DNA from: Wenzhouxiangella sp.
GTDB lineage: Bacteria > Pseudomonadota > Gammaproteobacteria > Xanthomonadales > Wenzhouxiangellaceae
Length of the DNA: 18,403 nucleotides
Assembly (NCBI GenBank): GCA_018400355.1
Contig: JAGYMV010000004.1
Coordinates: 1-18,403, forward strand
Reading direction: 5' to 3'
A program made the translations under genes and the position numbers. Shown here piece after piece: positions 1 through 5,397 of this stretch. The notes under the pieces are model-generated. The model saw nothing but the letters and a program-made list of their open reading frames with translations, was not told where the DNA came from and did no database searches. Each line of letters begins with the position of its first letter. Positions within the stretch are counted from its first letter, which is position 1.

Positions 1-318
1 GGATTGGGTTAACGCCGGCTCAGCCGCCAAGTGCAGGTAACAGAACAGACGGTGGTGCGCTTTTAAATGAACCAAATCCCCAGCAATGGGCTCTTTGACC
101 TTGACCACCAGCTCAGCAAAATCGAACAAAGCGGGCGCATCGGGCACCACCTTGACACCAACCTTGCTAAAATCGGCATCGACAAAGCCGCTTTTGTCGC
201 CGGCGCCCGATTGAATGGCCACTTCATGGCCTGCTTTGACTAAGTCCCCACAGGCATAGGGGACCAAAGCCACCCGGCCCTCAAGCGTTTTGGTTTCGCT
301 CGGAATACCGATGCGCAT
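1..318 (-). CDS. ald: Alanine dehydrogenase, N-terminal part (gene runs off the left edge)
   Basis: Reading the minus strand from an ATG at 318 gives 106 codons without a stop to the window edge. The translation starts MRIGIPSETKTLEGRVALVP and contains VKAGHEVAIQSGAGDKSGF, AELVVKVKEPIAGDL and LFCYLHLAAEPALTQ. These are the usual landmarks of the N-terminal catalytic domain of the alanine dehydrogenase / NAD(P) transhydrogenase alpha family. The EGRVAL and KVKEP segments carry the arginine and lysine expected to bind pyruvate. Known role: reversible NAD-dependent conversion of L-alanine to pyruvate and ammonia in the cytoplasm. A good ribosome-binding site (AGGAG at 325-329) lies 6 bases before the ATG, which supports this start. 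The gene is divergent from trxB across about 54 bases. The length fits alanine dehydrogenase, but the Rossmann domain is outside the window, so a transhydrogenase alpha subunit is not fully excluded. Confidence 0.9.
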   Translation of the reverse strand, partial: MRIGIPSETKTLEGRVALVPYACGDLVKAGHEVAIQSGAGDKSGFVDADFSKVGVKVVPDAPALFDFAELVVKVKEPIAGDLVHLKAHHRLFCYLHLAAEPALTQS

Positions 319-372
319 GAATCACTCCTTATAGGTTATCAATGGCGCCTTCGCCCAATTGGAAAATTATAC
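319..372. promoter_or_regulatory. Divergent ald/trxB intergenic region
   Basis: This 54-base gap must hold 5' signals for both ald (minus) and trxB (plus). On the minus strand there is a perfect TATAAT at 371-366, about 48 bases before the ald ATG, which could be its -10 box. The matching -35 position falls inside the start of trxB and is poor. A small inverted repeat (GGCG-CCTT-CGCC) lies at 344-355. For trxB I see no clear -10/-35 pair and only a weak GGAAAA before the ATG. The region assignment is certain from the gene layout; the -10 call is tentative. Confidence 0.35.
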
Positions 373-1326
373 ATGGCTGACACCAAACATTGCCCACTAC
401 TCATCCTCGGATCTGGTCCGGCTGGTTATACCGCAGCCATCTATGCAGCCCGTGCGAACCTCAAACCCACACTGATCACAGGGATCCAACAAGGCGGACA
501 GCTGACCACCACGACCGATGTGGAAAACTGGCCGGGTGACTATCCAGACTTGCAGGGACCTGAGTTGATGCAACGCATGCTAAACCACGCACAAGCATTT
601 GATACGGAAGTGATTTTTGACCACATACACACCGCTACCCTGACCCAGCGGCCGTTTGTGCTCGAGGGCGACAGTGGCCGCTACAGCGCCGATGCCTTGA
701 TCATTGCCACCGGCGCCTCAGCACGCTATCTGGGGCTTCCCTCAGAACAGGCATTTTTGGGTCGTGGCGTGTCTGCCTGCGCCACCTGTGATGGTTTCTT
801 TTATCGAAACAAGCCAGTGGCGGTCATCGGGGGTGGCAACACCGCGGTTGAAGAAGCCCTTTATTTGTCGAATATCGCCAGCGAGGTGGTCTTGGTTCAC
901 CGCCGCGATGAGCTCAAGGCCGAGAAGATACTGCAGCAGCGGCTGTTTGAGCGCGAAGCCGAGGGTCGGGTCAAAATTCATTGGCACCATGTACTCGATG
1001 AGGTCTTGGGTGACGACGATGGGGTCACGGGCATGGCGATTCGCTCGGTGCTGGATGACTCAACCCAGCACATTGACCTAGATGCTGTGTTCATTGCCAT
1101 TGGCCACGACCCCAATACGGGCCTATTCAAGGACCAGCTTGAGATGAATGACGGCTATCTCAAGATCCTCAGTGGTCAGGCTGGCATGGCCACGCAAACG
1201 AGTATCCCTGGCGTCTTCGCAGCAGGCGATGTGGCCGACCACGTTTATCGTCAAGCCATCACCTCAGCAGGCTTTGGCTGTATGGCCGCTCTGGACGCAG
1301 AGAAATACCTCGACCAAGACCATTGA
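373..1326 (+). CDS. trxB: Thioredoxin-disulfide reductase
   Basis: A 317-residue flavoprotein that uses NADPH to reduce thioredoxin in the cytoplasm. The FAD-binding motif GSGPAG is at residues 13-18, the redox-active CATC with cysteines 136 and 139 is followed by DGFFY, and the NADPH-binding GGGNTAVEEA begins at 153 followed by HRR at 176-178. The C-terminal FAD segment reads VFAAGDVADHVYRQAITSAG. Length and order are those of the low-molecular-weight bacterial TrxB. The N-terminus MADTKHCPLLILGSGPAG lines up with the E. coli enzyme as I remember it, so the ATG at 373 is very likely right even though no strong Shine-Dalgarno sequence precedes it. Its stop codon overlaps the TTG start of the next gene (TTGA), which suggests co-transcription with that gene and aat. 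Confidence 0.97.
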   Translation: MADTKHCPLLILGSGPAGYTAAIYAARANLKPTLITGIQQGGQLTTTTDVENWPGDYPDLQGPELMQRMLNHAQAFDTEVIFDHIHTATLTQRPFVLEGDSGRYSADALIIATGASARYLGLPSEQAFLGRGVSACATCDGFFYRNKPVAVIGGGNTAVEEALYLSNIASEVVLVHRRDELKAEKILQQRLFEREAEGRVKIHWHHVLDEVLGDDDGVTGMAIRSVLDDSTQHIDLDAVFIAIGHDPNTGLFKDQLEMNDGYLKILSGQAGMATQTSIPGVFAAGDVADHVYRQAITSAGFGCMAALDAEKYLDQDH

Positions 1327-2378
1327 GCCCACTCGAGGCGCCAGCAGCAGGTGAAGTCTTTGTCGACCCGCGCTTTTTGGGGGCACTGAGCGACAACCAC
1401 TGCATTGGGCCAGGCACTGGCTGGAACCCAGTCCAGGGCATTGAGGCACCGGCGTTTGTGAAAACTCACTCGCATGGTGAGTTCGTATTTGACTGGATGT
1501 GGGCACAAGCCGCCCAGCAAGCTGGCATTCGCTGGTACCCCAAGTTGCTCATCGCTGCCCCTTTCAGCCCGGTGACCGGACCACGGCTTTGTGTTGGTCA
1601 CACCAGCGTGGAGCGAGCGCAGCACACACTGTCTCAGATTGAGGCCTTTTGTCAGGATGCAAACCTGAGCAACGCCGGCATCAATTTTTGCTCTGCATTG
1701 GATCGGGAGGTGCTGGATTCGAGTGAGTGGCTGGCTCGTTTCGATTGGCAGTTTCATTGGGAAAACAAGGGCTATAGAGATTTTGAGGATTTTCTAACCA
1801 CCCTAAAAAGGAAGCCTCGAAAAAACATCAAAGCAGAACGGAGAAAGGCCCATGATCAGGGTTGGGCATTTCGTTGGCTTGATGGGGACAATTTGGATGA
1901 GCCCACCTTAAGGCTTGCCTACCAATGCTATCAAACAACCCATGCCATGTACGGCAACCACCCAGCTCTGAGTTTTGGCTTTTTTTCCGACATCGCACGC
2001 GAATTGGGCGAGCAATTTATGCTGTGTGTTGCTGGGCTTGATGGCCAAGATTTGGCTGCGGCCATTTTCTTCAAAGACAGCGAAAGGCTCTATGGTCGAT
2101 ACTGGGGCAGCTTGATTGAGACCAAAGATGTGCATTTTGAGGTGTGCTATTACCAAGGCATTGACTACTGTATTCGCCATGGCCTCAAATGGTTTGAGCC
2201 AGGGGCGCAAGGAGAGCACAAGATCAAACGGGGATTTTTGCCTCAGGCCACCCATTCCTACCATTGGTTTGCTTCAGACCAGCTCAAAAGCGCCATTGGG
2301 GACTATTTGCGCCGCGAGAAAATGGCCTTGATGGCGTATCGAGATGACTTGGCATCACTCAACCCTTATGCTGAGTGA
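1323..2378 (+). CDS. COG3146/DUF482-type GNAT-like acyltransferase ('peptidoglycan biosynthesis' family)
   Basis: A 351-residue protein recognised as the COG3146 (DUF482) family, which resembles GNAT/FemAB acyltransferases. Family segments visible are KTHSHGEFVFDWMWAQA, GIRWYPKLLIAAPFSPVTGP, RKNIKAERRKA, CYYQGIDYCIRHGLKWFEPG and QGEHKIKRGFLP. The last has the form of the family's strongly conserved AQGEHK block. The biochemical role is not established; the label 'peptidogalycan biosynthesis' in databases is by homology only. The start is TTG, inside the trxB stop (TTGA), with no evident Shine-Dalgarno sequence, so translation is probably coupled to trxB. The region before KTHSHGEF looks shorter than I expect for the family: the beta-strand segment between the GTGW motif and the APAFVKTHS segment seems to be missing. 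The family call is firm; the exact start is moderate. Confidence 0.85.
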   Translation: MSPLEAPAAGEVFVDPRFLGALSDNHCIGPGTGWNPVQGIEAPAFVKTHSHGEFVFDWMWAQAAQQAGIRWYPKLLIAAPFSPVTGPRLCVGHTSVERAQHTLSQIEAFCQDANLSNAGINFCSALDREVLDSSEWLARFDWQFHWENKGYRDFEDFLTTLKRKPRKNIKAERRKAHDQGWAFRWLDGDNLDEPTLRLAYQCYQTTHAMYGNHPALSFGFFSDIARELGEQFMLCVAGLDGQDLAAAIFFKDSERLYGRYWGSLIETKDVHFEVCYYQGIDYCIRHGLKWFEPGAQGEHKIKRGFLPQATHSYHWFASDQLKSAIGDYLRREKMALMAYRDDLASLNPYAE

Positions 2379-2408
2379 GGGCCCCATCCAAAAGAGTCCG
2401 CACAGACA

Positions 2409-3179
2409 ATGAGACAGGCGCCACACATCCCAGAGCTTTCGCCAGACCCAGAGGGCGCCTTCCCTGACCCGGAGCACTGCCAGCACCCAGACGGCCTCAT
2501 CGCCTGGGGTGGTGATTTGTCTTCAACCCGGCTGATTAAAGCCTACACCCAAGGCATCTTTCCTTGGTACGAACCCGGCTCCCCCATCCTGTGGTGGTCT
2601 CCCGATCCTCGAGCTGTTTTCTTCCCCAATCATTACAAACCCGCCAAACGCTTGCTCAGAACCCTCCGCAGACCAGGATGGAGCATCAGCGTCGATACGC
2701 AATTTGAATCGGTGATTTCAGCCTGTAGCGAGCCCAGAGGTGCTGAAACAGGCACTTGGATCACGCCTGCCATGAAAGCGGCCTATCTTGAGCTTTTTCA
2801 TTTGGGCTGGGCGCACAGCGTTGAGGTTTGGTACGAGGGCACATTGGTCGGTGGTCTTTATGGCGTGGCAATGGGCCGAGTGTTTTCTGCTGAGTCCAAG
2901 TTTCACCGACGGAGTGATGCATCAAAAATCGCGCTGGCCTACCTGATGGTTTTGATGAAACGCTGGTCTTTCGACCTGGTCGACTGCCAAGTCAGCAATC
3001 CACACCTCATGCGACTGGGCGCGGAGGCCATCACGCGAGCGTCTTTTCGCCAGACCCTATTCCAAGGGCTGGCATTGGAGGCCACCCACCCGCAACACAA
3101 ACCAGGCCGTTGGCGCGAAGGTTGGCCGGCACTCGACCAGGTCAACTGGCGCTTGGCGTTCCCAAAAGACTCTGAATGA
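2409..3179 (+). CDS. aat: Leucyl/phenylalanyl-tRNA--protein transferase
   Basis: A 256-residue cytoplasmic enzyme of the N-degron pathway. It moves Leu or Phe from aminoacyl-tRNA onto proteins with N-terminal Lys or Arg, marking them for ClpS/ClpAP. Hallmarks are GLIAWGGDLS (GGDLS at 34-38), YTQGIFPWYEPG (GIFPWY 49-54), LWWSPDPRAVF (62-71), VEVWYEGTLVGGLYGVAMGR, FSAESKFHRRSDASKIAL and the CQVSNPHLMRLGAE segment. Length is normal for the family. In many gammaproteobacteria aat is followed by the arginyl-tRNA transferase (ate/bpt) and infA; neither follows here, where a convergent rhomboid gene begins after 2 bases. It lies 30 bases after the COG3146-like gene in the same direction, probably in the trxB transcript. 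The ribosome-binding site before its ATG is weak (AAAGAG about 13 bases away). Confidence 0.96.
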   Translation: MRQAPHIPELSPDPEGAFPDPEHCQHPDGLIAWGGDLSSTRLIKAYTQGIFPWYEPGSPILWWSPDPRAVFFPNHYKPAKRLLRTLRRPGWSISVDTQFESVISACSEPRGAETGTWITPAMKAAYLELFHLGWAHSVEVWYEGTLVGGLYGVAMGRVFSAESKFHRRSDASKIALAYLMVLMKRWSFDLVDCQVSNPHLMRLGAEAITRASFRQTLFQGLALEATHPQHKPGRWREGWPALDQVNWRLAFPKDSE

Positions 3180-3211
3180 GATCAGTCGCGCGGCAGCACC
3201 CGCGACTCATT
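3175..3211. terminator. Possible hairpin spanning the convergent aat/rhomboid stop codons
   Basis: AATGAG (3175-3180) plus TCGCG (3186-3190) is complementary to CGCGA plus CTCATT (3201-3211). This gives an 11-bp stem interrupted by a 5-base bulge (3181-3185) with a 10-base loop. An alternative 7-bp perfect pairing is AGTCGCG at 3184-3190 with CGCGACT at 3201-3207. The hairpin contains the aat stop (TGA 3177-3179) and the rhomboid stop (3182-3184, minus). There is no T-run on either side, so a classical intrinsic terminator is not shown. Confidence 0.3.
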
Positions 3212-3919
3212 GTCATCATCTCCGGTGGGCTCTTCCCGATCGACCTCACCAGCGCCATCAAACAAATTCAAATCGTCTTCGCCTGTTGCTTGCTCAAGCT
3301 CCCACTCGTAACGCTTCATCGGTGGGCGATCCCAGTGTCGATACACCACAGCGCACCCCGCGCCCATCAAAGTCCCTGCCAAATGAAGCTCCCAGCTCAT
3401 ACCGGTATCAAAGGGCAAGACACCCCAGACAATGGAGCCATAGACAAAGGCGACCATCAACGACACGCCCAACGACCGAAGATCTCGACGCAGCAAACCA
3501 GAGACAAACAAGAAAGCCAACACCCCATAAACCATCCCACTGGCGCCGACATGGATGGCTTGGCGAGCAAACAGCCAAGCCAACAGCCCACTGCCCAAAT
3601 AAATGATTAATGCTGCCCGAGCCGAAGCGTTTGGAAACAAATAAAACATCAAACTAAAACCAACAAACAGCGGCACCGTGTTGGACAACAGATGCCCAAG
3701 AGAGGCGTGCAAAAAAGGCGCGGTCACAACGCCCAAGAGTCCCGCTGGCTCTCGTGGGGATAGCCCCCACGCCAATAAGTCATGGGGCAAAATCACATCG
3801 ATGACATAAGCGACCGATATACCCAGCACCAATACAAAAGAAAGCTGAACGGCCAGCACAAAATTGGCCTGTGCGCGTGCTGAGCTCGTGTAGCGCGGGT
3901 CGGGTATTTCAATCACCAC
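3182..3919 (-). CDS. Rhomboid family intramembrane serine protease
   Basis: A 245-residue inner-membrane protease. The catalytic dyad is visible: Ser127 in GASGMVYG and His179 in WELHLAGTLMGAG. The HASLGHLLSN segment (His71, His76, Asn80) is the oxyanion-hole/TM2 signature of rhomboids. Six hydrophobic segments are visible, starting near residues 20, 59, 80, 101, 125 and 150, with the His-bearing helix at the end. A long acidic cytoplasmic-type tail follows (about 205-245, rich in D and E). The substrate is unknown. It starts 13 bases after the plsC stop in the same direction, so the two are probably co-transcribed. The start is GTG. The GAGG at 3922-3925 is only 2 bases from the first GTG (3919) but 5 bases from the next in-frame GTG (3916), so the true start may be one codon later. 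The stop is 2 bases from the aat stop. Confidence 0.92.
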   Translation of the reverse strand: MVIEIPDPRYTSSARAQANFVLAVQLSFVLVLGISVAYVIDVILPHDLLAWGLSPREPAGLLGVVTAPFLHASLGHLLSNTVPLFVGFSLMFYLFPNASARAALIIYLGSGLLAWLFARQAIHVGASGMVYGVLAFLFVSGLLRRDLRSLGVSLMVAFVYGSIVWGVLPFDTGMSWELHLAGTLMGAGCAVVYRHWDRPPMKRYEWELEQATGEDDLNLFDGAGEVDREEPTGDDDNESRVLPRD

Positions 3920-3932
3920 AACCTCAATGGAG

Positions 3933-4679
3933 TCAGCTCAACTCGGTGGCAATGGCGTGCCTGGACGAGGCCATCAACGCTGGAATGTCATGCTCATCAC
4001 ACGCAGCCGTATCAATGGGCGGATGAAAATGAAGCACCACCGTTTGTGGGCGGATAGACCAGCGTTTGGGCGGCAGGACCTCACGTGTATGAATCACCGT
4101 CACCGGCAAAATGGGCATCTTCTGGTTCACCGCTAAGCGAAAGGCGCCTTTTTTGAAGGGCAACAATTGGCCATCCATACTGCGGGTGCCTTCTGGGAAA
4201 AACAAAACGCCTGTGCCGGATTCCAAGCGGGCCACCGCCCTATTAATGGCATCCGTTGATTGCTGAGTATTGCCCCGCTCTACAAACACATGGCCAATGG
4301 CACGGCAACCGGCGGCCACAAATGGAATCCATTTGATTTCGGCTTTCATCACCCACCTCAAATCCAGCCCACTGTAGCCATAAATCACAGGAATATCGAA
4401 CGCACTTTGGTGATTGGCGACGAGCACATAAGACTGCGAGGGGTCCACGTGCCCTGCCCCCTTGACCTCAACCCGCACCCCCGCTAATCGTGTCAAGGCT
4501 TTCGCCCACCAGACTGCGATGTGGAGATTGGCCAATTTGGGGGAAACAAAAAATCCAACGGGTACAGCAATCAATGCACCGACAACCGTGAGCGAAACAC
4601 ACACAGGGATATAGAACAGCCACTGATAGATGGGGTAAAAACGTAACCAGACAGCGTTTCGAGTGATGGTCGACTCCAT
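3933..4679 (-). CDS. plsC: 1-acyl-sn-glycerol-3-phosphate acyltransferase (PlsC family)
   Basis: A 248-residue inner-membrane acyltransferase that converts lysophosphatidic acid to phosphatidic acid in phospholipid synthesis. Family motifs are in order: NHQSAFD with His90 and Asp95 (HX4D catalytic motif), VFVERGN at 131-137, FPEGTRSMDG at 161-170 (substrate phosphate binding) and ILPVTVI at 190-196. A hydrophobic N-terminal stretch at about 20-46 is the likely membrane anchor. Length is usual for bacterial PlsC. The ATG at 4679 has AGGA seven bases upstream (TAGGATAGCCCC-ATG). It heads a probable two-gene unit with the rhomboid gene. The leader begins immediately after the hsp20 terminator, and I could not find a convincing promoter in the 86-base gap. 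A paralogue with another acyl acceptor is possible, since several PlsC-like proteins often coexist in one genome. Confidence 0.92.
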   Translation of the reverse strand: MESTITRNAVWLRFYPIYQWLFYIPVCVSLTVVGALIAVPVGFFVSPKLANLHIAVWWAKALTRLAGVRVEVKGAGHVDPSQSYVLVANHQSAFDIPVIYGYSGLDLRWVMKAEIKWIPFVAAGCRAIGHVFVERGNTQQSTDAINRAVARLESGTGVLFFPEGTRSMDGQLLPFKKGAFRLAVNQKMPILPVTVIHTREVLPPKRWSIRPQTVVLHFHPPIDTAACDEHDIPALMASSRHAIATELS

Positions 4680-4694
4680 GGGGCTATCCTACAC

Positions 4695-4721
4695 AAAAAG
4701 GGCGCTCAAGGCGCCCTTTTT
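4695..4721. terminator. Strong intrinsic terminator (bidirectional form) after hsp20
   Basis: AAAAAGGGCGC (4695-4705) and GCGCCCTTTTT (4711-4721) are perfect inverted repeats around a 5-base loop TCAAG. On either strand this gives a GC-rich stem followed by a run of five T. On the minus strand it lies about 45 bases after the hsp20 stop and should end that transcript. It also sits only 15 bases before the plsC ATG. Confidence 0.9.
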
Positions 4722-4731
4722 GAGGTTCTTT

Positions 4732-4747
4732 AAGGCTCTAGAGCCTT
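4732..4747. repeat. Perfect 16-base palindrome in the hsp20 3' region
   Basis: AAGGCTCTAGAGCCTT is a perfect palindrome, able to form a 6-bp stem with a CTAG loop. It lies between the hsp20 stop (4766) and the main terminator (4695-4721), so the hsp20 3' end carries two consecutive hairpins. It could be a second terminator stem, an RNA 3'-end stabiliser or a protein site; nothing in the sequence decides this. Confidence 0.6.
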
Positions 4748-4765
4748 GACGGATTGAGTCAGCCT

Positions 4766-5230
4766 TTAGGCCGCTTGGTCCTGATCGGTCTCGTGAGCCA
4801 ATACATTCGAATGAATGGCAATTTTCCTCGGCTTCATCTGCTCTGGCAACTCGCGCTTAAGGTCGATGTGCAACAGCCCATTTTCCAATCGCGCCCCGCT
4901 GACCTCCACGTGATCGGCCAACTGGAAGCGTCTTTCGAACGACCGTGTCGCGATGCCACGATACAGATACTCAGGCTCATCGCTTTCCTCATCGGCCGCT
5001 TGGCGACCTGAAATGGTCAAAGTATTTCGCTCCGTCTCGATATTGAGCTCGTTGTCGCTAAAGCCTGCAACCGCCATGGTGATGCGATAGGCATCCTCAT
5101 CTAAGACCGCGATGTTATAGGGCGGATAGCCTGCGTTGGCATCGGTTCGGGCAGCGGTTGAAAGCATATCGGCCAAACGGTCAAAACCAATGGCAGAACG
5201 ATACAGTGGTGTTAAATCAAATGTTGTCAT
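4766..5230 (-). CDS. Small heat-shock protein, Hsp20/IbpA family
   Basis: A 154-residue ATP-independent chaperone that binds unfolding proteins and hands them to DnaK/ClpB. The start MTTFDLTPLYRSAIGFDRL matches the N-terminus of IbpA-type proteins. The alpha-crystallin domain runs from about YPPYNIAVLDEDAYRI through ARLENGLLHIDLKRELPE, the latter being the conserved A-x-x-x-NGxL segment. The C-terminal I-x-I motif (IAI in RKIAIHS) that docks between subunits is present. An in-frame ATG farther upstream at 5329 would add 33 unrelated residues. It is rejected because it lies upstream of the sigma-32-like -35 box and because AAAGGAGA sits just before the ATG at 5230. Expression is probably heat-induced at two levels: a sigma-32 promoter and an RNA thermometer (separate entries). 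The gene is its own transcription unit, ended by the terminator at 4695-4721. Confidence 0.95.
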   Translation of the reverse strand: MTTFDLTPLYRSAIGFDRLADMLSTAARTDANAGYPPYNIAVLDEDAYRITMAVAGFSDNELNIETERNTLTISGRQAADEESDEPEYLYRGIATRSFERRFQLADHVEVSGARLENGLLHIDLKRELPEQMKPRKIAIHSNVLAHETDQDQAA

Positions 5231-5233
5231 TGC

Positions 5234-5257
5234 CTTATTCTCCTTTGAAGCAATAAG
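5234..5257 (-). promoter_or_regulatory. ROSE-like RNA thermometer hairpin over the hsp20 Shine-Dalgarno
   Basis: On the minus strand, CTTATT (5257-5252), a bulged G (5251) and CTTC (5250-5247) face GGAG (5243-5240) and AATAAG (5239-5234) across an AAA loop. This makes a 10-bp stem with one unpaired G, including a U-G pair. The Shine-Dalgarno GGAG is fully inside the stem. The 5' arm contains UUGCU, the conserved signature of ROSE thermometers, in which a G opposite the Shine-Dalgarno makes the helix melt easily. The hairpin ends 3 bases before the ATG. ROSE elements are known upstream of hsp20/ibpA genes in proteobacteria. The pairing is read directly; temperature control is inferred. Confidence 0.75.
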
Positions 5258-5266
5258 TGATTGAAC

Positions 5267-5287
5267 GAGGGCCCTAGCGGCGCCCTC
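5267..5287 (-). promoter_or_regulatory. Upstream hairpin of the hsp20 leader
   Basis: GAGGGC and GCCCTC flank a 9-base loop and can pair (6 bp, plus an inner CC/GG pair beside a bulged G). It lies at the predicted 5' end of the hsp20 transcript, before the hairpin that covers the ribosome-binding site. ROSE leaders commonly have one or more stable upstream hairpins, so this fits the thermometer architecture. Confidence 0.5.
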
Positions 5288-5295
5288 ATGACAAC

Positions 5296-5326
5296 AGTTT
5301 GGGATGGTTGGACTCGATTTCAAGGG
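5296..5326 (-). promoter_or_regulatory. Sigma-32-like heat-shock promoter for hsp20
   Basis: On the minus strand CTTGAAA (5324-5318) is an exact match to the sigma-32 -35 core. It is followed after 14 bases by CCCAAACT (5303-5296), close to the CCCATNT -10 consensus. Transcription would start near 5289, giving a leader of about 59 bases that contains both hairpins. Spacing (11-16 allowed) and position fit. The -10 match is imperfect. Confidence 0.65.
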
Positions 5327-5348
5327 CACCTCGATTGACTGGGTGCCC
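5324..5348. repeat. Inverted repeat abutting the hsp20 -35 box
   Basis: GGGCACC (5324-5330) and GGTGCCC (5342-5348) are perfect 7-base inverted repeats around 11 bases. They lie 50-74 bases after the fumC stop on the minus strand. The stem could be a weak fumC terminator (only TTG follows it, no T-run) or an operator at the hsp20 promoter, since its edge shares a base with the -35 element. Confidence 0.4.
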
Positions 5349-5372
5349 AGCCTCAGCCCACTCGCGGCGAGG

Positions 5373-5386
5373 CTCTAGACTCTAGA
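5373..5386. repeat. Tandem CTCTAGA repeat after fumC
   Basis: Two copies of CTCTAGA lie head to tail at 5373-5379 and 5380-5386. The 10-base stretch AGGCTCTAGA at 5370-5379 recurs at 4733-4742 inside the palindrome on the other side of hsp20. No function can be assigned. Confidence 0.4.
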
Positions 5387-5397
5387 CACAAGCGCAG

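Noticed and set aside
1251..1757. 168-residue minus-strand frame across trxB and the COG3146 gene
   Set aside because: Antisense to two conserved genes, with low-complexity composition and no domain.
5231..5329. Upstream extension of hsp20 to an ATG at 5329
   Set aside because: The added 33 residues have no family similarity, and this ATG lies upstream of the likely -35 box; a good ribosome-binding site and the family N-terminus mark 5230.
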